NCBI GenBank assembly: GCA_948956705.1
Contig: CARCZS010000018.1
Location: forward strand, 1 to 56,875
Direction: 5' to 3'
DNA: 56,875 bases
Source: an uncultured Phocaeicola sp.
Lineage (GTDB): Bacteria; Bacteroidota; Bacteroidia; Bacteroidales; Bacteroidaceae
Below are positions 1 to 8,755 of this stretch, one piece after another (the stretch's first letter is position 1; each line of letters opens with the position of its first letter). The translations under genes were made by a program, and so were the position numbers. The notes beneath the pieces were generated by a model that worked only from the letters and a program-made list of their open reading frames with translations, ran no database searches and had not been told where the DNA came from.

Positions 1-54
1 TGGTGGCGCAATTTTCAACTGGAATATTGGCGCACTTTTCAATTAGTATCTACA
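1..54 (-). mobile_element. Terminal end of an IS21-type element (body lies left of the window)
   Basis: Read on the minus strand from position 54, this begins TGTAGATACTAATTGAAAAG and continues with a second, imperfect copy of the same ATTGAAAA-type motif. The first 25 bases are identical to the right edge of the window (56821 onward), in opposite orientation. Multiple short terminal repeats are typical of IS21-family ends. The transposase genes are not in the window, so the family is inferred from the ends and from the IstA-like fragment at the other edge. Confidence 0.6.
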
Positions 55-183
55 GTACAGGATGACATTAAAAACATTCATTAATAACTATTCATCCAAT
101 CCCCTTTACTATTTTACATTTGTCCTAGGCTAGTGTACAAAAATCACTTGGCGAAAAGAGTATAAGGACAACTGAATACAAAT

Positions 184-225
184 AAATTGGAAACAGCTGC
201 CATAAAAAACAGTTGTTTCCAATTT
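184..225 (-). terminator. Hairpin downstream of the small membrane-protein gene
   Basis: The arms 184-199 and 210-225 pair over 16 positions with one G-U wobble and a 10-base loop. The hairpin lies just after the stop of the small minus-strand gene at 257-433, a natural place for its terminator. There is no long T-run on that strand. Confidence 0.5.
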
Positions 226-256
226 CAATTATGAACAAAATCTCTATGACGGCAAA

Positions 257-433
257 TTAATTAAGATAACAACACAAGTCTTGATGCCATCCTGTTGGAG
301 CATTATTCACCTCAACAGGGGTAAAATGATTTATCGCAATCACATTCTTCACTCCACGTACTATATCTTTGGCAAACAACGCTGCAAGTCCTAATCCCAT
401 TACCCATACTAACACAACAAAAAACTTTCTCAT
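257..433 (-). CDS. Small single-pass membrane or exported protein of 58 aa, unknown
   Basis: This short frame starts with ATG at 433 and encodes 58 residues. Two basic residues (MRKFF) are followed by a hydrophobic stretch to about residue 20 (VVLVWVMGLGLAALFA), which could be a membrane anchor or signal peptide. A polar tail with Trp and two adjacent Cys follows and ends CCYLN. A hairpin lies directly downstream, which supports it being a transcribed gene. No family is recognised. It sits between the window edge and the ttcA-like gene on the same strand, but hairpins separate them, so it need not share their transcript. Confidence 0.45.
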   Translation of the reverse strand: MRKFFVVLVWVMGLGLAALFAKDIVRGVKNVIAINHFTPVEVNNAPTGWHQDLCCYLN

Positions 434-476
434 ATCCTAATATATTTAAATGGTTATTCTTATGACAAAGAGAAAA

Positions 477-507
477 CAAAGCCTATGCCAAAACAAGACA
501 GGCTTTG
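477..507 (-). terminator. Minus-strand intrinsic terminator
   Basis: The 8-bp arms CAAAGCCT and AGGCTTTG are separated by 15 bases. On the minus strand the hairpin runs straight into a TTTT tract. It most likely ends the transcript of the ttcA-like gene, which stops at 778, or of something small in between. Confidence 0.5.
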
Positions 508-777
508 ATTATCAATTAAATACATTAAGAATAAGCTATTTTCAAAGAAAAAGATCCACATTTTCATTGTAGAATATTTCTACACTTTCCCCAACAAACC
601 AGACATGTACATCACCTTGTATCCGGCACAATAAACAACAGGAAGGATAACTTTATAACATTCTTCCTCATCTAAATACATTAATAATATTGATAGTTGG
701 TTAAGCTGCACACAAGTACAAACAACTAACTATAAGCAGTTTCGTTATATTCCCTAATAACAAAACAACCATATCCA

Positions 778-1533
778 CTATAAATCGTGTTCATTCATCC
801 CAGGCAACAATTCTTCCTGAATATTTGTCATGCATTTCCACAAACTATACCGTGCTTCAGGATTCATTTTTTCTAGAGAATATAAAACCTCTTTCATATT
901 TGAACGATTCGACAAACTTTCATAAGGACAATCTTTGATCTGTTTACGAAAACCGCGGATACGTGCCATTTCAATTAAATCCGCTTCATGTACCAAGCAC
1001 ATCGGACGAATAATTGTCATCTCAAATTTACGCATCACTAATTTAGGAGGCATTGTACTGAACGCTCCCTGAAAAGTAATATTCATCAACAAAGTTTCCA
1101 AGATATCATCCATATGATGTCCTAAAGCAATCTTATTGCACCCCTGCTCCTTTGCCACCGTGAACAAAGCTTTTCTCCGATTCCAAGAACAAAGGAAACA
1201 AGGAGACTTCCGAGTGTCGGTACTCGGATCAAAAAAAGTTTCATAATGCACAAACGGCACCCCTAAATCCTCTGAGTAGCCTTTCAGATATTCCAAATCA
1301 GATTGATAAGGAATATTTGTCATGCCTACATGCACAGCTATCACTGTAAATTTCGGTTTCAAAATACGTGAACGCCTTGCCAATAGCTCCAACAGAGCCA
1401 AAGAATCCTTCCCACCAGAAAGACCTATCAAAATTTTATCACCATCCTCAATCAAGCGATACTTTACCACCCCCTTGTTAAAGCGTTGCTCCAACCTTCG
1501 CATTATTTTCTCGTCTTCCGTAAATTGTGCCAT
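778..1533 (-). CDS. TtcA-like PP-loop tRNA thiolation enzyme
   Basis: This 251-residue protein has the PP-loop ATP-pyrophosphatase signature SGGKDS at residues 39-44, which adenylates the target base. It also has a CxxC pair (C112, C115) in the context PCFLCSWNRR, as in TtcA-type enzymes, where cysteines hold an iron-sulfur cluster. A further motif, GHHMDDILETLLMN, is typical of the family. The expected role is 2-thiolation of a tRNA cytidine in the cytoplasm. The family also contains related enzymes with other tRNA targets, so the substrate is inferred. Start ATG is at 1533. A Bacteroidota -7 element sits 24-31 bases upstream. It is divergent from the TPR/PD40 gene. Confidence 0.85.
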   Translation of the reverse strand: MAQFTEDEKIMRRLEQRFNKGVVKYRLIEDGDKILIGLSGGKDSLALLELLARRSRILKPKFTVIAVHVGMTNIPYQSDLEYLKGYSEDLGVPFVHYETFFDPSTDTRKSPCFLCSWNRRKALFTVAKEQGCNKIALGHHMDDILETLLMNITFQGAFSTMPPKLVMRKFEMTIIRPMCLVHEADLIEMARIRGFRKQIKDCPYESLSNRSNMKEVLYSLEKMNPEARYSLWKCMTNIQEELLPGMNEHDL

Positions 1534-1556
1534 ACATCTTCTTTAAAAATAGGGCA

Positions 1557-1564
1557 CAAAAGTA
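1557..1564 (-). promoter_or_regulatory. Bacteroidota -7 promoter element for the ttcA-like gene
   Basis: On the minus strand the sequence is TACTTTTG, matching the TAnnTTTG -7 consensus of the Bacteroidota primary sigma factor, 24 bases upstream of the start codon. No clear TTTG -33 box was found at the usual distance. Confidence 0.5.
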
Positions 1565-1638
1565 CATGAAAAGAATGATTTATGGAAGATTTAACAAAAT
1601 AGAATTATGTAAAGCATGAGAAATCCAATTAATATTTG

Positions 1639-1646
1639 TATTTTTG
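1639..1646 (+). promoter_or_regulatory. Bacteroidota -7 promoter element for the TPR/PD40 gene
   Basis: TATTTTTG matches TAnnTTTG and ends 30 bases before the ATG at 1677. The location supports that ATG rather than the TTG at 1644, which would overlap the promoter. Confidence 0.4.
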
Positions 1647-1676
1647 AATCTAAATAATACGGATTATAAACTAACT

Positions 1677-3086
1677 ATGTACAAAAAATATATCATTGGT
1701 TTATTTACTTTATGCTGCGCAGGCAACGCTGCGGCACAAAGCTTGGCGCAAGCCAAACAACTTTTCCTGAACGGAGAATTTGAACAAGCCAAACCTGCTT
1801 TCCAAAAGCTGGTAAAGCAAGCCCCTTCTAATGCCAATTATAATTATTGGTATGGCGCATGTTGTTATGAAACAGGAGAAAAAAAAGAAGCACAGCCCTA
1901 CCTTGAAAAAAGCGCCGCCCGCAAAGTCATTGACGCATACCGCTACTTAGGAAAACTATATTATGACATCTATCGGTTTGACGATGCCGTAGATAACTAC
2001 GAACAACACATAGAATGGTTGGAAAAGAAAAAACGCCCTACCGAAATGGCTGAAGCAGAGCTGGAACAAATAAAGCAAGCAGCCCGTATGATAAAAGGAG
2101 TGGAAAACATTACTGTAATAGACAGCTTTGTAGTCGATAAAAATGATTTTCTAAAAGCATATAAAATCAGTAGAGAATCGGGGGCACTCTATCACGATCC
2201 TGCCATATCCGGGACTGTCTATCAGACCGAAATGGGCAATAAAGTACTCTACGGAAACCAAAGCACAGACGGCAAGATGCAACTGTACTCCCGTATCCGT
2301 CTGTTGGACGGCTGGAGCGAGCCCGAACCCCTCACGTCCCTTAATGAACAGGGAAATGTAAACTATCCCTTCTTAATGTCAGATGGCATTACCTTGTATT
2401 ATGCATCGGATGGAGAAGGCTCTTTGGGAGGATACGATATTTTTGTAACTCGCTATGATTCGGAAAATAGCAATTATCTTCGTCCCGATAATATAGGAAT
2501 GCCATTTAACTCTCCCGCCAATGACTATATGTATGCCATTGATGAATTCAACAATATCGGCTGGTTTGCTTCAGACCGCTATCAGCCTGATAACAAAGTC
2601 TGTATCTATGTGTTTGTACCGAACTCTTCAAAAGAAGTATACAATTATGAAAGTACAGACGAACAGATCATCACAAATGCAGCCAGCCTGCGCTCTATCC
2701 GTACTACTTGGAAAGATGAAGAGAAAGTACGAACCGGCAAGCAACGCCTGGCAGCCATAATGTATGCCAAAGAATCCGGAGAACAACAAAAAGACTTCAC
2801 CTTGATAATAGATGATTCTGCCGTTTACCACACATTGAACGACTTCCGCTCTGCCGAAGCACGCAAACTTTACCAGCAAAGAATACAAAAGCAGAAGGAT
2901 TATGACAACCTGAAGAAAAATCTGGATGACAAGCGCGAACAATATGCCCAAGGGAACAGTGCACGAAAGAAGAATCTGACACCCGCCATTTTGGAATTGG
3001 AAAAACGTACTGAACAACTTCTGAAAGAAATGGCCCAACTGGATATCAGTGTCCGCAACGAAGAAATAAAGAAGTTGAAACACTAA
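1677..3086 (+). CDS. Exported TPR plus PD40 (WD40-like propeller) protein
   Basis: The protein starts MYKKYIIGLFTLCCAGNAAAQ, a signal peptide. A TPR-like region follows over roughly residues 20-125. A WD40-like PD40 beta-propeller follows, with motifs such as YYASDGEGSLGGYDIF and WFASDR. A long charged coiled-coil segment makes up about the last 110 residues. TPR-PD40 proteins of Bacteroidota often end in an OmpA peptidoglycan-binding domain (for example PorE of type IX secretion). This one lacks it and ends in coiled coil, so it is not PorE itself. It is expected in the periplasm or at the inner face of the outer membrane. An upstream TTG at 1644 would add 11 residues before the signal peptide and is unlikely. 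Confidence 0.8.
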   Translation: MYKKYIIGLFTLCCAGNAAAQSLAQAKQLFLNGEFEQAKPAFQKLVKQAPSNANYNYWYGACCYETGEKKEAQPYLEKSAARKVIDAYRYLGKLYYDIYRFDDAVDNYEQHIEWLEKKKRPTEMAEAELEQIKQAARMIKGVENITVIDSFVVDKNDFLKAYKISRESGALYHDPAISGTVYQTEMGNKVLYGNQSTDGKMQLYSRIRLLDGWSEPEPLTSLNEQGNVNYPFLMSDGITLYYASDGEGSLGGYDIFVTRYDSENSNYLRPDNIGMPFNSPANDYMYAIDEFNNIGWFASDRYQPDNKVCIYVFVPNSSKEVYNYESTDEQIITNAASLRSIRTTWKDEEKVRTGKQRLAAIMYAKESGEQQKDFTLIIDDSAVYHTLNDFRSAEARKLYQQRIQKQKDYDNLKKNLDDKREQYAQGNSARKKNLTPAILELEKRTEQLLKEMAQLDISVRNEEIKKLKH

Positions 3087-3099
3087 TACAAAGATATTT

Positions 3100-3570
3100 A
3101 TGGAAGTATTTATTATCGTATCGCTCATCTTGGCAGGACTACTTCTCTTTATTGTAGAGGTTTTCCTTATTCCCGGCATCAGTATAGCCGGAATAGCATC
3201 AGCCATCTGCCTGCTATATGCCAACTATTACGCTTTCGACACATTAGGACCGATAGCAGGATTCATTACTTTGATAGCATCCGTCCTAAGTTGCATAGCC
3301 ATTATCGTTTGGTTTATGCACTCAAAAACCATGGACAAGCTTTCTTTGAAGAAAACACTGGATTATAAAATCGATCCCCTAAAAGGAACCCATATCCGCA
3401 TCGGAGACAAAGGCATAGCAATAACCCGCCTTGCACTGATAGGCAATGCAAACTTTAACGGACACATCATCGAAGTGCGCTCTGCCGATGGTTTGATTGA
3501 TGAGAATACTCCCATTTATGTAGAAAGAATGGTTGAAGGAACGGTGATTGTACGCAAATTCAACCAATGA
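3100..3570 (+). CDS. NfeD-like membrane protein, short form
   Basis: This 156-residue protein has two or three hydrophobic segments in the first 75 residues, with GIASAICLLYANYYAF between. A C-terminal soluble domain (about residues 95-156) contains the G-x-A motif region GDKGIAITRLALIGNANFNG, typical of the NfeD OB-fold. It lacks the N-terminal ClpP-like protease of full-length NfeD. It lies 13 bases after the TPR gene and 145 bases before floA. The NfeD-flotillin pairing is widespread, and the two are thought to act together in membrane microdomains. Confidence 0.75.
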   Translation: MEVFIIVSLILAGLLLFIVEVFLIPGISIAGIASAICLLYANYYAFDTLGPIAGFITLIASVLSCIAIIVWFMHSKTMDKLSLKKTLDYKIDPLKGTHIRIGDKGIAITRLALIGNANFNGHIIEVRSADGLIDENTPIYVERMVEGTVIVRKFNQ

Positions 3571-3715
3571 TAGGGAAATGACTTACAAATACGAATTTAT
3601 CAGGTTTCTTGATTGACATTCTCATTCAAGCATATTTTAGACAATAGTGAAAACAGCAAAAACTTGATATTGAGCTGTTCAAATATAAATATTTACTTTT
3701 AAACAACTGATTATT

Positions 3716-4714
3716 ATGATCGAACCCAACTATCTTCCTTTCATCCTTATAGGAGGTGGAATTATTTTCGTGGTACTATTCTTTCATTATGTGCCATTTT
3801 TCCTCTGGCTGTCTGCCAAAGTTTCGGGGGTACGCATCTCATTGGTGCAATTATTCTTAATGCGCATCCGTAATGTCCCTCCTTATGTCATTGTCCCGGC
3901 AATGATTGAAGCACACAAAGCCGGCTTAAGCAACATAACCCGAGATGAATTGGAAGCTCATTATATGGCAGGCGGGCATGTGGAAAAAGTAGTGCACGCA
4001 CTAGTATCCGCGTCCAAAGCCAATATCGAACTGTCTTTCCAAATGGCAACTGGTATTGACCTAGCCGGTCGTGACGTATTCGAAGCCGTGCAAATGTCAG
4101 TGAACCCTAAGGTTATTGACACCCCTCCCGTTACCGCTGTAGCCAAAGACGGCATACAGCTTATAGCTAAAGCTCGTGTCACCGTACGCGCCAATATCCG
4201 CCAATTAGTAGGAGGTGCCGGAGAAGACACGATTCTAGCACGTGTTGGTGAAGGTATCGTGTCCTCTATCGGATCGTCCGAAAATCACAAATCCGTATTG
4301 GAAAATCCTGATTCTATCTCTAAATTAGTACTCCGCAAGGGCTTAGATGCCGGTACGGCTTTCGAAATCCTGTCTATTGATATAGCTGATATTGATATAG
4401 GCAGAAATATTGGAGCTGCTTTACAAATAGACCAGGCCAATGCCGACAAGAATATTGCACAAGCCAAAGCAGAAGAACGCCGTGCAATGGCCGTCGCCTT
4501 GGAACAGGAAATGAAAGCCAAAGCAGAAGAGGCACGCGCGAATGTAATTCAGGCAGAGGCCGAAGTACCCAAGGCCATGGCGGAAGCATTCCGTAGTGGC
4601 AACCTAGGTATTATGGACTATTACCGCATGAAGAATATACAAGCAGATACCTCCATGCGTGAAAATATTGCAAAACCCGAAACAACTTTCGGTAATGAGC
4701 CATTAAGTAAATAA
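3716..4714 (+). CDS. floA: Flotillin-like protein FloA
   Basis: This 332-residue protein has one N-terminal hydrophobic anchor (about residues 8-32), an SPFH/band-7 core, and an Ala/Glu-rich helical C-terminal segment ([20 protein letters not shown], about residues 245-290). The order, length and conserved stretches such as [20 protein letters not shown] and [20 protein letters not shown] fit the FloA family closely. FloA organises ordered membrane domains in bacteria. The NfeD-like gene just upstream is its usual partner. Confidence 0.92.
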   Translation: MIEPNYLPFILIGGGIIFVVLFFHYVPFFLWLSAKVSGVRISLVQLFLMRIRNVPPYVIVPAMIEAHKAGLSNITRDELEAHYMAGGHVEKVVHALVSASKANIELSFQMATGIDLAGRDVFEAVQMSVNPKVIDTPPVTAVAKDGIQLIAKARVTVRANIRQLVGGAGEDTILARVGEGIVSSIGSSENHKSVLENPDSISKLVLRKGLDAGTAFEILSIDIADIDIGRNIGAALQIDQANADKNIAQAKAEERRAMAVALEQEMKAKAEEARANVIQAEAEVPKAMAEAFRSGNLGIMDYYRMKNIQADTSMRENIAKPETTFGNEPLSK

Positions 4715-4907
4715 AACTAGTATTCAACGATTAATATATTTTTCTTGGATGCGAATGGAACTGTTTTTCTCTTGATAATGCTAATATCAATGAAAGTTTA
4801 TAAATCCGTAACATCTACATCCAGGAAATAATCTGTTTGCATACTCATTAAAAAGACAAGAAATATAACATTAATTATACTGGCCATTAACCACAAAAAT
4901 AAAGATT

Positions 4908-5786
4908 ATGAAAAAATATTATGCAGAATCTGAGTTGATTATCAATCCCGACGGCTCTATCTTCCACCTTCATATCAAACCTGAACAGTTGGCAAATAAA
5001 ATAATTCTAGTAGGTGACCCCGGGCGTGTAGCATTAGTAGCTTCTCATTTCGATACTAAAGAATGTGAAATAGAAAGCCGTGAGTTCAAGACCATTACCG
5101 GTACTTATAAAGGAAAACGTCTCACCGTAGTTTCCACCGGTATAGGTTGTGACAATATAGACATTGTGATGAATGAATTAGATGCTTTGGCCAATATTGA
5201 TTTCAATACCCGTTATGAAAAAGACCACTTGCGCCAATTGGAATTAGTACGTATCGGTACATGTGGCGGATTACAGCCTTATACTCCTGTTGGTACCTAT
5301 ATTTGTTCTGAAAAGTCTATCGGTTTTGACGGACTGCTTAATTTCTACGCCGGACGCAATGAGGTTTGCGATCTGAAATTAGAACAAGCTTTTATAGATT
5401 ACATGGGGTGGGAAGGTAATGTATGCATCGCCCACCCATACGTTATTGATGCCGACCGGGAATTAATAGACCGCATTGCGCAAAATGATATGGTCCGTGG
5501 CGTAACTATCGCCGCAGGAGGTTTCTTTGGTCCGCAAGGACGAGAACTCCGTATCCCATTGGCCGATCCTAAACAGAATGAAAAGATTGAGAAATTTGAA
5601 TACAATGACTATCGCATCACTAACTTTGAAATGGAAAGTTCCGCCCTTGCCGGATTAGCACGCCTGATGGGACACAAAGCCATGACTGTATGTATGGTGA
5701 TTGCCAACCGACTAATAAAGGAAGCCAATACCGGCTATAAAAACTCTATTGATGGTTTGATAGAAAAAGTCTTGGAAAGAATATAA
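4908..5786 (+). CDS. Nucleoside phosphorylase (PNP/UDP family), uridine phosphorylase-like
   Basis: This 292-residue protein of the trimeric/hexameric nucleoside phosphorylase fold has the phosphate-binding motif VGDPGR (residues 35-40), a glycine-rich GTCGGL segment, and FEMESSALAGLARLMG near residue 240, the Met-Glu that binds the ribose. The family cleaves nucleosides with phosphate to give the base and ribose-1-phosphate in salvage. Uridine specificity is inferred from resemblance only. A 193-base gap precedes it, so it probably has its own promoter. Confidence 0.85.
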   Translation: MKKYYAESELIINPDGSIFHLHIKPEQLANKIILVGDPGRVALVASHFDTKECEIESREFKTITGTYKGKRLTVVSTGIGCDNIDIVMNELDALANIDFNTRYEKDHLRQLELVRIGTCGGLQPYTPVGTYICSEKSIGFDGLLNFYAGRNEVCDLKLEQAFIDYMGWEGNVCIAHPYVIDADRELIDRIAQNDMVRGVTIAAGGFFGPQGRELRIPLADPKQNEKIEKFEYNDYRITNFEMESSALAGLARLMGHKAMTVCMVIANRLIKEANTGYKNSIDGLIEKVLERI

Positions 5787-5920
5787 TTCCCAATTTAGTT
5801 GTCTATATAATATGGATAAGATTCACCGGATCATCTATCAAGACTTATTCTTATTATTATCCAGAAGAAGATTGGCATAAACAGATTTTTTACAGAATAA
5901 GCCAACTCTTTTTACCTAAC

Positions 5921-5977
5921 AGGGGACATCGCTTCATAGAAGACCATTTTTTGTAAAAAAACAACAAGATGTCCCCT
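5921..5977 (+). repeat. Inverted repeat enclosing the first ATG of the next gene
   Basis: AGGGGACATC (5921-5930) is complementary to GATGTCCCCT (5968-5977), with 37 bases between. The right arm contains the ATG at 5969. In RNA this would place the first start codon inside a stem. Confidence 0.5.
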
Positions 5978-6481
5978 CATAAAACAAATAAAAATATGGA
6001 AACCAGTTTCAAACAAACAACTAGTAATAAAGTAGAACGTTACCGTCTTTTCCTCCCTCAGTTTGAACTTTTAATATCAGATGAAAAAGAAGAAATAAGT
6101 GTTTTGGCCAATACTGCTGCTGCTCTTCGGGAAGCCTTCGGCTTTTTTTGGGTAGGTTTCTATCTGGTTAAAGACAACCAACTTATTTTAGGACCTTTTC
6201 AGGGAAGCACCGCCTGTTATCGCATCCATAAAGGAAAGGGAGTATGTGGAACCTCATGGGCAGAAGCTCGAACCTTGATAGTGCCCAATGTAGAACAATT
6301 CCCCGGACATATAGCCTGCAGTTCTCTTTCCCGCTCCGAAATTGTTGTTCCTATTCTTGCTAATGGACAAGTAAAGGGAGTATTGGATATTGACAGTAAT
6401 CTATTAAACTTTTTTAATGAAACAGACCGCCGTTATTTAGAAGAAGTAACAGCCATTGTAGCTAAAACATTATATTATTAA
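5969..6481 (+). CDS. msrC: Free methionine-(R)-sulfoxide reductase, GAF domain
   Basis: This GAF-domain protein of about 160-170 residues has the fRMsr signatures WVGFYLV, ACYRIHKGKGVCGTSWAEA and HIACSSLSRSEIVVPI, which carry the cysteines used in catalysis. The reaction is thioredoxin-dependent reduction of free methionine-R-sulfoxide in the cytoplasm. Two starts are possible: ATG 5969 (MSPHKTNKN) inside an inverted repeat, or ATG 5996 (METSFKQT), which fits the usual family N-terminus equally well. The gene ends four bases before mnmE and probably shares its transcript. Confidence 0.88.
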   Translation: MSPHKTNKNMETSFKQTTSNKVERYRLFLPQFELLISDEKEEISVLANTAAALREAFGFFWVGFYLVKDNQLILGPFQGSTACYRIHKGKGVCGTSWAEARTLIVPNVEQFPGHIACSSLSRSEIVVPILANGQVKGVLDIDSNLLNFFNETDRRYLEEVTAIVAKTLYY

Positions 6482-6485
6482 CCAA

Positions 6486-7988
6486 ATGAAAATGATAAAC
6501 CAAGATACAATCTGTGCCATTGCCACCGCCCAGGGAGGAGCCATCGGAATAATTCGTGTATCTGGCCCAAAAGCGATTGAAATAACGTCACGCATATTTA
6601 CACCCGCCACAGGCAAGCCACTGACAGAACGAGCACCATATACTCTTACTTTTGGAAAGATTTGTTCCCCAAAGCGAAAAATTAATAATACATTTTTCCA
6701 ACAAACGAGTGAAATTCCGCAAGAAAAAAGTGAAACGTTACAAAAAACTTCGTCAATTACTTCTTCTGCAGAAGAAGTAATTGACGAAGTTTTAATTTCC
6801 TTGTTCCGCGCCCCCCATTCTTATACCGGTGAAGACAGTACGGAAATCATGTGTCACGGTTCATCTTATATCCTGCAGCAAGTTATACAACTCCTGATCT
6901 ATAATGGATGTCGTGCCGCTCTACCAGGTGAATACACCCAACGTGCTTTTCTAAACGGAAAAATGGACTTGAGCCAAGCCGAAGCTGTTGCCGATCTGAT
7001 AGCCTCATCGTCTGCCTCCACCCATCGCCTAGCCATGAGCCAGATGCGCGGAGGATTCAGTAAAGAACTTTCTAACCTGCGTAACCAATTACTTCATTTC
7101 ACTTCGTTAATGGAATTAGAACTGGATTTCAGTGATCATGAAGAACTAGAATTCGCCAATCGTGACGAACTGAGCAGTCTAGCTACCCATATCGAACAAG
7201 TTATTGCCCGGCTAGCTCATTCTTTCAGTGTAGGAAACGCAATCAAGAATGGCATTCCTGTAGCAATTATCGGAGAAACGAATGCCGGAAAATCTACCTT
7301 ACTGAATGCGTTGCTGAATGAAGAAAAAGCCATTGTCAGTGATATCCATGGAACGACCCGTGACGTAATAGAGGATACGATCAATTTACAAGGTGTCACA
7401 TTCCGATTTATTGATACAGCTGGAATCCGCCAAACGAACGATGCAATAGAAAATCTAGGGATAGAACGTACTTTCCAAAAGATGGACCAAGCATATGTCA
7501 TTTTATGGATGATAGACTCTACAGATGCCCAAAGGCGGTTCGAAGAATTAAAAGCCGACATTCTTCCACACTGCGAAGGGAAAAAGATGATTATTTTATT
7601 TAATAAGTCAGATCTGTTACTAGCAACACAAAAAGAAGAGTTGTCAGCCATATTTGCTGACATGAAAGTGGAAAAACTATTTATCTCAGCAAAGAAAAGG
7701 GAAAATATAACGATTCTGGAAAAGAAGTTAGTACAGGCAGCTGCCTTACCGGAAGTCAACCAAAACGATATTATCATTACAAATGTACGCCATTACGAAG
7801 CATTAACACGAGCATTGGATTCTATTCATAGAGTACAGGAAGGATTGCAATTGGAATTATCAGGAGATTTGGTAAGTGAGGATTTAAGACAATGTATCCA
7901 CGAACTAAGTGAGATTGTTGCAGAAGGAGGTATAACCTCGGAAGAAACATTGCAAAATATATTTCAAAACTTTTGCATCGGCAAATAG
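6486..7988 (+). CDS. mnmE: tRNA uridine-5-carboxymethylaminomethyl modification GTPase MnmE
   Basis: The N-terminal folate-binding domain starts QDTICAIATAQGGAIGIIRVSG. It is followed by a helical domain with an inserted GTPase carrying GETNAGKST (about residues 262-270), TTRD, DTAG and NKSD. The C-terminus is the canonical NFCIGK, whose Cys is essential in the family. With MnmG it modifies the wobble uridine of several tRNAs. At 500 residues it is about 40 longer than usual. The extra stretch (about residues 60-103, Ser/Thr/Lys/Gln-rich) lies in the N-terminal domain and its DNA contains a 50-bp perfect palindrome. The 3' end is the apparent integration site of the island that follows. Confidence 0.95.
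   Translation: MKMINQDTICAIATAQGGAIGIIRVSGPKAIEITSRIFTPATGKPLTERAPYTLTFGKICSPKRKINNTFFQQTSEIPQEKSETLQKTSSITSSAEEVIDEVLISLFRAPHSYTGEDSTEIMCHGSSYILQQVIQLLIYNGCRAALPGEYTQRAFLNGKMDLSQAEAVADLIASSSASTHRLAMSQMRGGFSKELSNLRNQLLHFTSLMELELDFSDHEELEFANRDELSSLATHIEQVIARLAHSFSVGNAIKNGIPVAIIGETNAGKSTLLNALLNEEKAIVSDIHGTTRDVIEDTINLQGVTFRFIDTAGIRQTNDAIENLGIERTFQKMDQAYVILWMIDSTDAQRRFEELKADILPHCEGKKMIILFNKSDLLLATQKEELSAIFADMKVEKLFISAKKRENITILEKKLVQAAALPEVNQNDIIITNVRHYEALTRALDSIHRVQEGLQLELSGDLVSEDLRQCIHELSEIVAEGGITSEETLQNIFQNFCIGK
6744..6793. repeat. 50-bp perfect palindrome inside mnmE
   Basis: The 25 bases 6744-6768 (ending ACTTCTTCTG) are the exact reverse complement of 6769-6793 (starting CAGAAGAAGT), with no loop. 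It encodes about residues 87-103 (TSSITSSAEEVIDEV) and keeps the frame open. It lies within the extra segment absent from MnmE of usual length. Confidence 0.9.
7971..7988 (+). other. attL-like site: mnmE 3' end (FCIGK-stop)
   Basis: TTTTGCATCGGCAAATAG encodes the last residues FCIGK and stop. It matches 15 of 18 bases at 34857-34874, in the same orientation. The trmE/mnmE 3' terminus is the known attachment site of SGI1-type islands. The pair therefore brackets a probable 26.9-kb island. Confidence 0.7.
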
Positions 7989-7990
7989 CT

Positions 7991-8013
7991 AACTATCTGA
8001 TTATCAGATAGTT
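7991..8013 (+). terminator. Palindromic hairpin after mnmE
   Basis: AACTATCTGAT and ATCAGATAGTT form 11-bp arms around one base, three bases after the mnmE stop. There is no T-run, so it may be a weak terminator or part of the attachment region. Confidence 0.4.
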
Positions 8014-8118
8014 ATACAGTCAAAACCTATAATTTTCTGATAGAAAATGACTTATATAGATGGAAAATAAGCTGTTTTGAGAACCATATTTTCTCTTTTT
8101 AGCATATGTTTTCCTCAT

Positions 8119-8137
8119 TTTTGTCCCCAGTTTGTCC
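8119..8137 (+). repeat. 19-bp direct repeat, left copy
   Basis: TTTTGTCCCCAGTTTGTCC is identical to 34774-34792 and in the same orientation. The flanks share a looser T-rich pattern including TTTTTAG about 20 bases upstream. The copies lie just inside the two attachment-like sites of the island, so they may be integrase arm sites or remnants of an integrase leader. Confidence 0.65.
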
Positions 8138-8147
8138 TCTATAGTGG

Positions 8148-8177
8148 CATCGGGGGACAAAATTATGTCCCCCGATG
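8148..8177 (+). terminator. Strong intrinsic terminator, plus strand
   Basis: CATCGGGGGACA and TGTCCCCCGATG form a 12-bp perfect stem with a six-base loop, followed by TATTTTT. It would end plus-strand transcription leaving mnmE. Confidence 0.7.
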
Positions 8178-8480
8178 TATTTTTGAGATTTTCTCTATAA
8201 AATCCGTCAAAATCATAAATATTTGATGTCTGAATAATATTTTTTTATTTCTCAGCCTCGAATATATTCAAATTTTATAACGCTGATAAACAAATATATA
8301 CATTAAAAATATTCGGGTCAAAAATTACAACAGATGATATTCTATTATAGAAACAAATAATATTCTATTGAAATATTTATTTTTACTTTTACATAAGTCA
8401 GATCTACGGTTCCAAGTTTAAAAAGAGACATTCAGTAAATGTCCCTTAAATGTAATCATTAAAGTTTCAAACTCAACTGA

Positions 8481-8517
8481 AGTTAATCCGGAGTTAATCC
8501 GGTGCTGCAAGCACCGG
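8481..8517. repeat. Tandem 11-mer followed by an 8-bp hairpin
   Basis: GTTAATCCGG occurs twice in tandem (8482-8491 and 8493-8502). CCGGTGCT (8499-8506) pairs with AGCACCGG (8510-8517) around GCA. The role is unknown; it could be a protein-binding site or part of a small RNA. Confidence 0.4.
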
Positions 8518-8671
8518 TCTATGGGTGTGAAGAATATTGCAACAAGCTTTTTATACTTCAAAGATATTCCAAAGATAGCTTTAATCAACTATTAGATATA
8601 AACTCTAATAAGATATGGCTTAGATGTTCTTATAAGCATATATCACCAATCTTAAGATAATACTATCAAAT

Positions 8672-8755
8672 AAAAAAGCCCTCTTTTAAAAGAGGGCATA
8701 GGATATCAAGTACACCTGAAGAAGAAGGTTTATAAGGAATACTCTCTTTACCCTA
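8672..8755 (-). ncRNA. Candidate small RNA ending in a perfect terminator
   Basis: On the minus strand GCCCTCTTTT/AAAAGAGGGC (8678-8697) is a perfect terminator stem followed by TTTTTT. About 70 bases upstream is TATCTTCG (8761-8768), one mismatch from the TAnnTTTG -7 element. No open frame of useful length lies between. The 5' end is a guess. Confidence 0.35.

Noticed and set aside
580..681. 33-codon minus-strand frame (MYLDEEECYKVILPVVYCAG) between the hairpin at 477 and ttcA
   Set aside because: Too short to support without conservation; no promoter or typical signal seen.
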